NCBI GenBank assembly: GCA_963843605.1
Contig: CAWJLA010000009.1
Coordinates: 177,997 to 241,996 of the forward strand
Source of the DNA: FEN-1297 sp963843605
Lineage (GTDB): Bacteria > Bacteroidota > Ignavibacteria > Ignavibacteriales > Ignavibacteriaceae
Direction of reading: 5' to 3'
DNA: 64,000 nt
Of this stretch, positions 1 to 7,539 are shown piece after piece. The stretch's first letter is position 1; every line of letters starts with the position of its first letter. The notes below the pieces were generated by a model. That model was not told the DNA's origin and ran no database searches. It worked only from the letters and a program-made list of their open reading frames with translations. A program made the position numbers and the translations under genes.

Positions 1-293
1 CCGGCAACCTTTTTACAAGACTTAAAGACAATAAAGTAAGCCAGGTGGTTCTGGCTGGAATAGAATCGCACGTTTGTATACAGCAGACTGCGCTTGATTT
101 GGTAGCTAATGATTTTCAGGTCAATTTAGCTGCCGATGCGACTACTTCAAGAAACGATAACGATTACAGATTTGCTTTAGACCGCATGAGAGCGCACGGT
201 ATTGAAATCACAACAACTGAAGCTATCCTTTTCGAGTTATTAACTTATTCGGGAACTGATGAGTTTAAGATGATATCAAAAATCATAAAATAG
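1..293 (+). CDS. Isochorismatase-family cysteine hydrolase, C-terminal part
   Basis: The reading frame is open from the window edge (codons from base 3), so the N-terminus lies outside. The visible 96 residues include VVLAGIESHVCIQQTA, the nucleophilic-cysteine segment of the isochorismatase and nicotinamidase superfamily, where the Cys attacks an amide or ester substrate. The rest, with LAADATTSRNDND and the HGIEITTTEAILFELL tail, matches the small YcaC-like hydrolases of about 180-200 residues. The catalytic Asp and Lys would lie upstream of the window. The substrate cannot be told from this fragment. The stop is followed by a GC-rich hairpin. Confidence 0.85.
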   Translation, partial: GNLFTRLKDNKVSQVVLAGIESHVCIQQTALDLVANDFQVNLAADATTSRNDNDYRFALDRMRAHGIEITTTEAILFELLTYSGTDEFKMISKIIK

Positions 294-297
294 CAAC

Positions 298-311
298 GCC
301 GGCTGCCCGGC
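298..311 (+). terminator. Small GC-rich hairpin after hydrolase gene
   Basis: GCCGG and CCGGC pair around a CTGC loop, beginning five bases after the stop. No T-run follows directly, so intrinsic termination is only a possibility. Confidence 0.25.
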
Positions 312-445
312 CGCGCTTAGCTGTTTAATTTTCATGTTTCAACCGGTATATTACTTGCCCCCTTTGTAAAGAGAAAACCCCGTATATTCATGTTTTGTTT
401 TTATAATAAAATTTAATTATTTATCTACGTCAAAAAGTTAGAAAT

Positions 446-2293
446 ATGTTTAGAACCTTCTTTACCACATTAAGGGCAAAAATCCTAACAGGTTTTATCG
501 TTGTTATTTTCATAATGATTGCGGTAATGATATGGAGCCTTTATAATTTTAACAGGCTGAACGAATCTTTCAGAGCAATTATAGTAGAGAATTATTCTTC
601 CATAGTTGCGGCCGATAACATGGTAAGGTCTCTGGATAATCAAATTAACGGATTATTTCTGATCTTCAGTAAAGATAATACCCGGCACGGCACCCAAATG
701 TTCAACGACGCAAAACAGGATTTTTTTTACTGGTTCGAGAAAGCCAGGGAAGCAGCGTATACTAAAGATGAAACTATTATTCTTGACAGTTTGAACACAA
801 AATACAAAATTTTCCTTTCCGAAATTTCTTTTCTCCTAAATAATCATGTCCTTTACCCGAGCCGTGAAGAGCAGCAGAACGAATATTCCAGGGCAATCGC
901 ACTTATAGCCGAGGTAAAAAGCGGCTGTTACAAAATATTTCAGACCAACCATAAGTTCATCAAAAATTCTGAAGAAAGCGTACAATCCATAACTCATGTT
1001 GCCGCTTATACAATGCTTTTTCTCGCAATAATAGGCACGGTAATAAGTCTAATATTCAGCACAAAATTTTCAAAATTCATCGTCAGGCCGGTAAAGGACC
1101 TTACAAGATCGGTTAAGCATATTTCGGCGGGTAATTTTGATCTGGTAATAAACAGCGAAGATTCCGACGAGATCGGTATATTGGCCGACGAGTTCAACAG
1201 CATGGTAGGCAGATTGAAACGTTATGAAAAACTTAATATTAATAAAATTTTATACGAAAAAAGGAAATCGGAAACCATAATCGAAAGTATCAATGATCCT
1301 GTTTTAATGGTTGACGAAAAGATGATCATCATGCTGGTGAACAAAGCATTCGAAACAGAATTCGGAAAGCCTGCCCACAGCGGGATGACACTCGCCAATT
1401 TAATAAACAATGACAAAGTATATGAACACGTAAAAACTTTTATAGACGGAAATTTGGAAAAAGAAAACGACGATGCGTTTCGCATCGTTAATAATGAAGG
1501 CTTTGAAAGGTATTACAAGTTAAAGTTCTCTCTTATAAATCTTCCGGAAAACGATATAAAAGCAGCATTGATAGTATTTAACGACATAACAAAATACGAA
1601 GAACTAGACAGATTAAAATCGGAATTCGTCGCGAAAGTATCTCATGAGCTCAAGACGCCGCTTACCTCAATGGGAATGGCAATAGATATCATCGGCGAAG
1701 GAGTGGTCGGCCCGATTTCTGAAAAACAAAGCGAATTAGTGTCCTCTATGAAAGAAGACTACTTAAGGCTAAACCGGCTTGTAAAAGAGATACTGCAATT
1801 ATCAAGTATAGAATCCGGAGGAATCAAATTACATTTTAGTCCGACGGATTTAAACTCTTTATTAAGCAATACCGTAAAGGCTTTTTCGCTGCAGTGCAAA
1901 GAAAAAGGAATAAATCTGCTCTATAATTACAACGACAATCTGCCAGTAATTTACGCCGACTATGATTCACTCACCGGCGCGTTCAGTAATTTTATAGGGA
2001 ACTCGATTAAATTCACCGAAAAGGGCGGAGAAATAAACATCGACACCGAATCAAACGAAAAAAATATTGTCGTTATAATATCTGATACCGGTGCAGGAAT
2101 AAATCCTGAATATGTTGACAAAATTTTTGATAAATTTGTACAAGTTAGCGGAAGTAAACCCGGCAGCGTGGGATTAGGGCTTACCATCGCTAAAGAAATT
2201 ATTGAACTGCATCAGGGTACAATAAATGTATGGAGCAAACCCGGGTTCGGCAGTAAGTTTAAGATAACTATTCCGGTACAATCAAATGGATAA
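446..2293 (+). CDS. Membrane sensor histidine kinase (HAMP-PAS-HisKA-HATPase)
   Basis: A 615-residue inner-membrane kinase. TM1 is at about residues 13-33, followed by a roughly 150-residue periplasmic helical sensor and TM2 at about 186-207. Then come HAMP (about 208-260), PAS (about 270-380), HisKA with VSHELKTP (phosphoacceptor His400), and HATPase with N-box NFIGNSIKF (about 515), DTGAGI (about 548) and GLGLTIA (about 577). The architecture resembles NtrY- and KinB-type kinases that feed NtrC-family regulators. Its stop overlaps the next gene by 8 bases, so the two are almost certainly co-translated partners. The stimulus is unknown; the adjacent TonB operon suggests envelope or nutrient sensing, which is inference. 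Confidence 0.93.
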   Translation: MFRTFFTTLRAKILTGFIVVIFIMIAVMIWSLYNFNRLNESFRAIIVENYSSIVAADNMVRSLDNQINGLFLIFSKDNTRHGTQMFNDAKQDFFYWFEKAREAAYTKDETIILDSLNTKYKIFLSEISFLLNNHVLYPSREEQQNEYSRAIALIAEVKSGCYKIFQTNHKFIKNSEESVQSITHVAAYTMLFLAIIGTVISLIFSTKFSKFIVRPVKDLTRSVKHISAGNFDLVINSEDSDEIGILADEFNSMVGRLKRYEKLNINKILYEKRKSETIIESINDPVLMVDEKMIIMLVNKAFETEFGKPAHSGMTLANLINNDKVYEHVKTFIDGNLEKENDDAFRIVNNEGFERYYKLKFSLINLPENDIKAALIVFNDITKYEELDRLKSEFVAKVSHELKTPLTSMGMAIDIIGEGVVGPISEKQSELVSSMKEDYLRLNRLVKEILQLSSIESGGIKLHFSPTDLNSLLSNTVKAFSLQCKEKGINLLYNYNDNLPVIYADYDSLTGAFSNFIGNSIKFTEKGGEINIDTESNEKNIVVIISDTGAGINPEYVDKIFDKFVQVSGSKPGSVGLGLTIAKEIIELHQGTINVWSKPGFGSKFKITIPVQSNG

Positions 2294-3614
2294 AGGCAGA
2301 GTTCTCGTAATAGACGATGAAATAAATATTCTGAAAGTAATTGAGCTTTCGCTTCATTCTCAGAATTTTTTACCAGAAACATTCGGCAATCCGCTCGATG
2401 CACTGAAAAGAGCTCAGGAAATTTTTTTCGATCTGGCTTTTATCGATTTAAAGATGGAACCCATCGACGGCTTGCAGACTTTATCCAGGTTGAAAAAAAT
2501 CTCACCCGATACGACTTCTGTTCTTATGACGGCACACGGCTCCATCGAGTCTGCTGTGGAAGCCATTAAAGGAGGAGCATACGATTATATCACAAAACCA
2601 TTCACCCATAAAGAATTTATTCATCTGACCGAAAGAGTATTTGAACATTATTTACTATTAAAAGAAGTAAGAGGCCTCAGAGAACAGGCGAAAGAAGATT
2701 TTGAGAACAGCGAGATAATTTCGAATAATTTCCAGATGAGAGAGATCCTAAAATTATGCAGGGACATTTCCGACAGCGATATCCCCGTGCTTATCGAAGG
2801 CGAAAGCGGCACGGGAAAGGAAATGCTCGCAAGGTTTATTCACGATAACAGTAAGAGGAAAAACAATTCTTTCAGTGCGGTAAACTGCGCGGCCATTCCA
2901 GAAAGTCTTTTTGAAAGCGAAGTATTCGGGCATATTAAGGGCTCTTATACGGGTGCGTTGAAAGACAGGATAGGAAGATTTGAAATGGCCGACCAGGGCA
3001 GCGTATTTCTTGATGAAGTAGGAGAAATAACTAAACCCATGCAGGTTAAACTGCTGAGATTCCTGCAGAACATGGAATTCGAAAGAGTCGGAGAAAGCAT
3101 TACCAGAAAAGTTAATGTAAGGATAATCAGCGCTACAAACCGCAACATCGACGAAGAAATTAAATCAGGTGATTTCAGAGAGGATTTTTATTACAGACTG
3201 AGCGGGGTACGGATAAAACTTCCGCCTCTTTGCGAAAGAAAAGAAGATATTCCTTTGCTTGCGGATTATTTTATAAAACAGTACTCGCCCGGCGAAAATA
3301 TAATATTGCTTCCCGAAACATTAAAATTATTTTATGAATATAACTGGCCCGGTAATATAAGGGAGCTCGAAAATGTTATAAAACGCGCACTGGTACTCGC
3401 AAAGGATAATGAAATTAAACCGGAATATCTCCCTCAGGAAATCAACAGAGAACAGGAGAAACCAATCACTTCTTTAATGCCTACACTGGATGAAGTTGAA
3501 AAGAATTATATAATAGAGGTCATGAAAAAACATAATAACCCTAAAGACGCCGCTCAAATACTCGGCATCTCTCTTACAACCCTGTGGCGCAAGAGAAAAG
3601 AATATAAGATTTAA
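2286..3614 (+). CDS. NtrC-family sigma-54-dependent response regulator
   Basis: A 442-residue enhancer-binding protein. The receiver domain (about 1-120) has the acidic pair DDE, phosphoacceptor Asp54 (FIDLKM), and the switch Thr and Lys (LMTAHG, ITKPF). The AAA+ domain follows (about 147-375), with Walker A GESGTGKE at 172-179, Walker B VFLDEVGEI near 240, and a GSYTGA form of the sigma-54-contacting GAFTGA loop. A Fis-type helix-turn-helix ends the protein (DAAQILGISLTTLWRKRK). The start ATG lies inside the kinase gene (8-base overlap). The palindrome array and GG-N10-GC promoter just downstream make the exbB operon its likely direct target. Phosphorylated, it should drive sigma-54 open-complex formation. 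Confidence 0.95.
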   Translation: MDKGRVLVIDDEINILKVIELSLHSQNFLPETFGNPLDALKRAQEIFFDLAFIDLKMEPIDGLQTLSRLKKISPDTTSVLMTAHGSIESAVEAIKGGAYDYITKPFTHKEFIHLTERVFEHYLLLKEVRGLREQAKEDFENSEIISNNFQMREILKLCRDISDSDIPVLIEGESGTGKEMLARFIHDNSKRKNNSFSAVNCAAIPESLFESEVFGHIKGSYTGALKDRIGRFEMADQGSVFLDEVGEITKPMQVKLLRFLQNMEFERVGESITRKVNVRIISATNRNIDEEIKSGDFREDFYYRLSGVRIKLPPLCERKEDIPLLADYFIKQYSPGENIILLPETLKLFYEYNWPGNIRELENVIKRALVLAKDNEIKPEYLPQEINREQEKPITSLMPTLDEVEKNYIIEVMKKHNNPKDAAQILGISLTTLWRKRKEYKI

Positions 3615-3620
3615 CTTACC

Positions 3621-3719
3621 TTTCAAAATGAAAAATACATCAACTGCCGCATTTCATTTTGAAATCGACGTAACCATACAAAATATAAGGACTTAATTTA
3701 AAGACATTTCAATTTGAAA
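3621..3719. promoter_or_regulatory. Three TTTCA-N3-TGAAA palindromes: likely enhancer sites
   Basis: Three 13-bp palindromes of the form TTTCA-N3-TGAAA lie at 3621-3633, 3652-3664 and 3707-3719. A half-degenerate fourth (TTTCAAATTTCTA) lies at 3742-3754. They start 6 bases after the NtrC-type regulator gene and end about 105 bases before a sigma-54 core promoter. That is the usual layout of upstream activating sequences bound by Fis-type helix-turn-helix dimers. Sites 1 and 2 are 31 bases apart, about three helical turns. Sites 1 and 2 can also pair with each other as an RNA hairpin, so a terminator role for the regulator transcript is an alternative. Confidence 0.65.
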
Positions 3720-3823
3720 TTATATCTCTCCGGTTTCCGCATTTCAAATTTCTACGGAAATAAAAAAATCTTAATCCGGCTTAATATCGAACAATTCTAA
3801 ATTCCGAATCTCACAAAAAAGAC

Positions 3824-3837
3824 GGCACATCATTTGC
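3824..3837 (+). promoter_or_regulatory. Sigma-54 (-24/-12) promoter of the exbB operon
   Basis: GGCACATCATTTGC gives the invariant GG and GC separated by exactly 10 bases and matches the consensus TGGCAC-N5-TTGCW except at its first base. Transcription would begin near 3849, leaving a leader of about 48 bases before exbB at 3897. It lies downstream of the palindrome array and of the gene for a sigma-54 activator. Confidence 0.75.
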
Positions 3838-3896
3838 GTAAACAATTACCGGCATGAATTAATTATTTAACTTCATAATAACGGAGATAAAAATCC

Positions 3897-4676
3897 ATGA
3901 AACAGTCAGTCTTTATAACGATACTCACAGTAGTTGCGTTCGGAATAGCTTTTGCAATTTATACACTGGTTTTCGGTAATCCGGTTAATTTTGCTGACGG
4001 AGCCGCACGTATGCAGCCATTGAACGGTAATTTATTGGCAACCATTTATACAGGCGGTCCGCTTGTAGTCCTTTTATTAATGCTTTCGATAATGGACGTA
4101 GCCATAATTTTTGAAAGAATTTTCTCATTGAAAAAAGCAGGCGGTAAAAGATCCACGGCCAGCTTCTTTAAAGACGTTATTACTTCTCTTGACAATAACG
4201 AATACGATGCCGCAATTGAAGTATGCGACAATCAAAGAGGGTCGGTTGCTAATGTAATAAAGGCATCTTTACTCAGATATAAAGAATTGAATTCAAAAGA
4301 TAAAAAGGTAGAAGCAGAGAAACAGCTAGCCGAAGTGCAGAGAGCAGTAGAAGAAGCATCGATGCTTGAAACTCCGCTTCTGGAAAAGAATTTAATTGCT
4401 CTTTCCACAATTGCATCGATAGCCACGATGGTTGGTTTATTGGGTACGGTAGTAGGTATGATCAGAGCATTCTCGGCAATGGCGAGAGCCGGAGCTCCGG
4501 ATGCTATCCAGCTTGCAATAGGTATTTCCGAAGCTCTTGTAAATACCGCCGGCGGTTTGATTACGGCTATCATGGGCATTGTTGCATATAATTTCTTTGT
4601 GAACAAAGTTGATAATTTTAATTATTCCGTAGACGAAGCCAGTTATAACGTAATTCAAATTCTTAAATCGAAATAA
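3897..4676 (+). CDS. exbB: ExbB/TolQ/MotA-family proton channel subunit
   Basis: A 259-residue inner-membrane protein with four predicted membrane segments (about 5-27, 56-77, 168-190 and 207-233) and a long cytoplasmic stretch of about 80 residues between TM2 and TM3. The TM3 region (STIASIATMVGLLGTVVGMIRAF) and TM4 region (GISEALVNTAGGLITAIMGIVAYN) carry the conserved ExbB/TolQ glycines and Thr/Ala residues that line the proton path. It uses the proton-motive force, together with ExbD, to energise TonB. It is the first gene of the operon and sits behind a sigma-54 promoter. The extra N-terminal membrane segment is typical of Bacteroidota-type ExbB. Confidence 0.94.
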   Translation: MKQSVFITILTVVAFGIAFAIYTLVFGNPVNFADGAARMQPLNGNLLATIYTGGPLVVLLLMLSIMDVAIIFERIFSLKKAGGKRSTASFFKDVITSLDNNEYDAAIEVCDNQRGSVANVIKASLLRYKELNSKDKKVEAEKQLAEVQRAVEEASMLETPLLEKNLIALSTIASIATMVGLLGTVVGMIRAFSAMARAGAPDAIQLAIGISEALVNTAGGLITAIMGIVAYNFFVNKVDNFNYSVDEASYNVIQILKSK

Positions 4677-4688
4677 TGAGGCTTAAAG

Positions 4689-5165
4689 ATGCCAAAAATT
4701 AAAAAGAAAAGATTAAATGTAAGAATAGACATGACGCCGCTGGTAGATGTTGCGTTCCTGCTGCTTACATTTTTCATGATGACAACGCAGTTTCAGCCGC
4801 CCGAACATGTTAAGATCGAAGTCCCGTCTTCCCACTCTGCTTTCAAGGTGCCGGAATCGGACGTATTGACAATTTATGTCGATAAAGACGGCCAGATCTT
4901 TATGGGAGTAGATGCCCCTGCATTGATGGGCAGGCTGTTCGGACAGGGTGAAAGGCTCCAGAGAATGGTTCAGGTAAACTTAACGAATCTCGGCGATCTT
5001 TTAATACAGGCAAGAATAAGCAATCCCAGGCTTAGAACAGTAATAAAAGGCGATGTTGACGCAGACTACGGGGTCGTTGAGGATGTTATGAATCTTCTTC
5101 AGAAAACCGAGATAACAAGGTTTGCTATGATTACTAACCAAATTATAGATAAAAAAGATAATTAA
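4689..5165 (+). CDS. exbD: ExbD/TolR-family biopolymer transport protein (first copy)
   Basis: 158 residues: a short basic cytoplasmic tail, one membrane helix (about 18-38) and a periplasmic domain. RIDMTPLVDVAFLLLTFFM is the ExbD signature; Asp20 corresponds to the proton-accepting membrane Asp of ExbD. It lies 12 bases after exbB. The periplasmic part has an insert of roughly 20 residues (ALMGRLFGQGERLQRMVQ) compared with the next gene, so the two ExbD proteins are not interchangeable recent copies. Confidence 0.93.
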   Translation: MPKIKKKRLNVRIDMTPLVDVAFLLLTFFMMTTQFQPPEHVKIEVPSSHSAFKVPESDVLTIYVDKDGQIFMGVDAPALMGRLFGQGERLQRMVQVNLTNLGDLLIQARISNPRLRTVIKGDVDADYGVVEDVMNLLQKTEITRFAMITNQIIDKKDN

Positions 5166-5183
5166 AATTAAAGGGATTTAAAT

Positions 5184-5684
5184 ATGGCTGGAGTTGACAC
5201 TGGCGGTGACAGCGGCGGAAAAAATAAACACAAAAAGAAACGCGGCAAAAAAAGACTCGGCGTTAGAGTTGATATGACCCCTATGGTAGACGTTGCGTTT
5301 CTTTTACTTACGTTTTTCATGCTTACAACCGTTATGAGAAAACAAGAGACACTGGAAATTAACTTACCGCCCAATAACGAGACAAAAGTTGATATCGCAG
5401 AGTCAAACCTTTTGACAATGTTTGTCGATCAGAATGATTCGGTGTATTACGCAACCGGAACTGAAAAGCCGCAACCTGTTGTTTTCAGTACACTGGAGAA
5501 ATTTTTCAAAGATAAAGAACAGCAAAATCCAAAGTTAGTGATCCTGCTGAAATTGGACAGGAAGGCCAGGTATCATATGATGGTAGATCTGATTGATAAG
5601 CTTAATCTGGCAGATCTTCAGCGTTTTTCCATAGCTCCGATGTCCGATAACGACAAAAAAATATTATTAAAGGCATCTTCTTAA
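5184..5684 (+). CDS. exbD: ExbD/TolR-family biopolymer transport protein (second copy)
   Basis: 166 residues with a Gly- and Lys-rich N-terminal tail (about residues 1-25), then VRVDMTPMVDVAFLLLTFFM with the key membrane Asp at position 36, and a periplasmic TolR-like domain ending in LQRFSIAPM. It begins 18 bases after the first exbD. Paired exbD genes between exbB and tonB are a regular arrangement in Bacteroidota and Ignavibacteria; they probably form a mixed ExbB5-ExbD2 motor, which is an inference. Confidence 0.93.
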   Translation: MAGVDTGGDSGGKNKHKKKRGKKRLGVRVDMTPMVDVAFLLLTFFMLTTVMRKQETLEINLPPNNETKVDIAESNLLTMFVDQNDSVYYATGTEKPQPVVFSTLEKFFKDKEQQNPKLVILLKLDRKARYHMMVDLIDKLNLADLQRFSIAPMSDNDKKILLKASS

Positions 5685-5700
5685 AACAAGGGAATTGAAA

Positions 5701-6447
5701 ATGAATAACAATGCATTAGCAATTGAAAATACTTCAAAGTATGGTGCCTTCGAGCTGAAAAGATTATATCCGAGAAATTTCGGAATGGGCTTGCTGGTTG
5801 CCATAGTTATACATTTATTCTTAATCGGAGCATATATTTTTATACAGTCGATTACAAAAGATGACGACAGTAATATTGAAACGGTAAGAATACTGAAATA
5901 CAGCGAACTCGGTCCGCCTCCTTCACTGGATAAAAACGTAGCCCAGCAGCTTGCCGTAACGGCGCCTGCTATTAAACCGAATGTAGGTATTCCCAAACCG
6001 GTGCCGGATGCGGAAGCCCCGAAAGAACAGACAATAGCAACGCAGCAGGAAATGAATCAAGTTGCAGCACCGGTTGGTGAAGGCAACGGCGGCGGAAGCG
6101 TAAAAATTACACAGGACCTGAAAGTTGAACCTCCTAAAGATGACACACCGGATATGAATGCCTTCGTACCAGTTGAAAAAGAACCGCAAGTAGTTTCCGG
6201 AGCCACCCCGGACTATCCGGAAATTGCAAAACGAGCAGGCGTCGAGGGTACGGTTTATGTAAAAATACTGGTTAGTAAAGCAGGCAAGGCTTTGAAGGCT
6301 GTTGTAATAAAAAGCGATTCCGATATATTTAATAAACCGGCTATAGATGCAGCCATGAAATTTGTATTTACGCCGGCTATTCAGCATCAGAGTCCGGTTA
6401 TGGTATGGGTTGTAGTTCCTTTCAGATTTAAGTTAAATAATAATTAA
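5701..6447 (+). CDS. tonB: TonB-family energy transducer
   Basis: 248 residues. One membrane anchor lies at about 26-48 (GMGLLVAIVIHLFLIGAYIF), followed by a Pro- and Lys-rich periplasmic linker (about 80-160) and a TonB C-terminal domain (about 165-246), with the YPEIAKRAGVEGTVYVKILV and VWVVVPFRFKL strands that pair with TonB boxes of outer-membrane receptors. The ATG at 5701 has AAGGG upstream; an in-frame TTG at 5695 is less likely. It completes an ExbB-ExbD-ExbD-TonB motor in one operon. No TonB-dependent receptor lies in this window, so the cargo is unknown. Confidence 0.92.
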   Translation: MNNNALAIENTSKYGAFELKRLYPRNFGMGLLVAIVIHLFLIGAYIFIQSITKDDDSNIETVRILKYSELGPPPSLDKNVAQQLAVTAPAIKPNVGIPKPVPDAEAPKEQTIATQQEMNQVAAPVGEGNGGGSVKITQDLKVEPPKDDTPDMNAFVPVEKEPQVVSGATPDYPEIAKRAGVEGTVYVKILVSKAGKALKAVVIKSDSDIFNKPAIDAAMKFVFTPAIQHQSPVMVWVVVPFRFKLNNN

Positions 6448-6458
6448 TTGCTAGGCCG

Positions 6459-6653
6459 ATGCTCATAATGAAATATCTGGCATATATTATTGCTGCAATA
6501 TTCATCTTATCCGGAATTGCGTTTCTTGCCGGATATTTCATTTCGGCTAATGTTCCCGCACAGTTCAGAATTATGATAGGTATCGTATTGATTCTTTACG
6601 GAGGCTTCAGAATCGTAACCACTTACTTTAAGGGAAACGAAACCGGTGAATAA
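6459..6653 (+). CDS. Small two-helix membrane protein of unknown function
   Basis: 64 residues with two hydrophobic segments (about 4-27 and 36-56) joined by a short loop, and a charged tail ending GNETGE. I do not recognise a family. An alternative start at 6468 would remove three residues. It sits 11 bases after tonB and overlaps the PstS-like gene by 8 bases, so it is translated as part of the operon. It may be an accessory to the TonB motor, but that rests on position only. Confidence 0.7.
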   Translation: MLIMKYLAYIIAAIFILSGIAFLAGYFISANVPAQFRIMIGIVLILYGGFRIVTTYFKGNETGE

Positions 6654-7530
6654 GGCGAAGCAAATTTTTTTATTTTTTCTAGGCTCATTATTTTTATTGG
6701 CAGGATGCCGGGAAAGTAAAATTTCTCCTACAAAAGGAACAGTACAGGTTGAGGTAGATTCTTCGATTGCCCCGATATTACAGAAAGAAGCAGTCGTTTT
6801 CGATTCACTTTACAAGAACGCAAAACTTGAATTAAAATCAGTATCGCCGCTTAAGGGAATGGTGAATCTGTTGAATAACAAAGTCAGGATGTTTGTCAGC
6901 CCGAGGTATTTTAACCAGAAGGAACATGATTTTATAAATAAAGAGAAGTTAAACGTTAAGATATTCAAGTTTTGCTATAACACAATAGCGGTGATTGCTT
7001 CACCGAAGAATCCCATTGAAAAGATAAGAGTAGACGAGCTGAAAGATATGCTGACAGGTAAAAGGAAAGGGATAAGAATTGTTTTGCCTCAGTCGTCTAC
7101 TTATACCTATCAATATATAAAAGAGAGTGTGCTGAACGGAAAAAATCCGGAAGCTGCTGAAATAGTACCTAGCGATGAGGCGGTACTAAAAAGGATAGAA
7201 AACAGCAGTAATGAAATCGGAATGATAAGTTTTAATATTGTACAGGATTCGTCAAAAATTAAATTTGTTAAACTAGGCGAATTAAATCATAACACAGATA
7301 GCACGAGGATTAAAAGTCTGGAGGTTAATTACTTCACTCCCCATCCCGGTTTTGTACTGGAGAACTATTATCCTTTTAAACTGACAGTGTATATTTATTT
7401 AAATGAAATTGTAATGAGCCCGGCCTCCGGGTTCACTACCTTTTTAACTAATTACGAAGGTCAGAAAATTGCACTAAAGGAAAATTTGGCGCCGGCGGCA
7501 GTACCGGTAAAAATCAATGAACCTCAATAA
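6646..7530 (+). CDS. PstS-like substrate-binding lipoprotein
   Basis: 294 residues starting at GTG, overlapping the previous gene by 8 bases. The signal peptide ends in a lipobox (LLAGC, Cys21), so it is a lipoprotein. The fold resembles PstS-family phosphate-binding proteins: VEVDSSIAPILQ near the N-terminus, an IAVIASPKNPIEKIRVDEL hinge, and an LPQSSTYTYQYIKE segment where PstS has its anion-binding Ser/Thr loop. No pst permease or ATPase genes follow, so this is not an ordinary ABC importer component. PstS-like proteins next to exbBD-tonB recur in Bacteroidota; their ligand is not established from sequence. Confidence 0.8.
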   Translation: MNKAKQIFLFFLGSLFLLAGCRESKISPTKGTVQVEVDSSIAPILQKEAVVFDSLYKNAKLELKSVSPLKGMVNLLNNKVRMFVSPRYFNQKEHDFINKEKLNVKIFKFCYNTIAVIASPKNPIEKIRVDELKDMLTGKRKGIRIVLPQSSTYTYQYIKESVLNGKNPEAAEIVPSDEAVLKRIENSSNEIGMISFNIVQDSSKIKFVKLGELNHNTDSTRIKSLEVNYFTPHPGFVLENYYPFKLTVYIYLNEIVMSPASGFTTFLTNYEGQKIALKENLAPAAVPVKINEPQ

Positions 7531-7539
7531 TCAGGGAAA

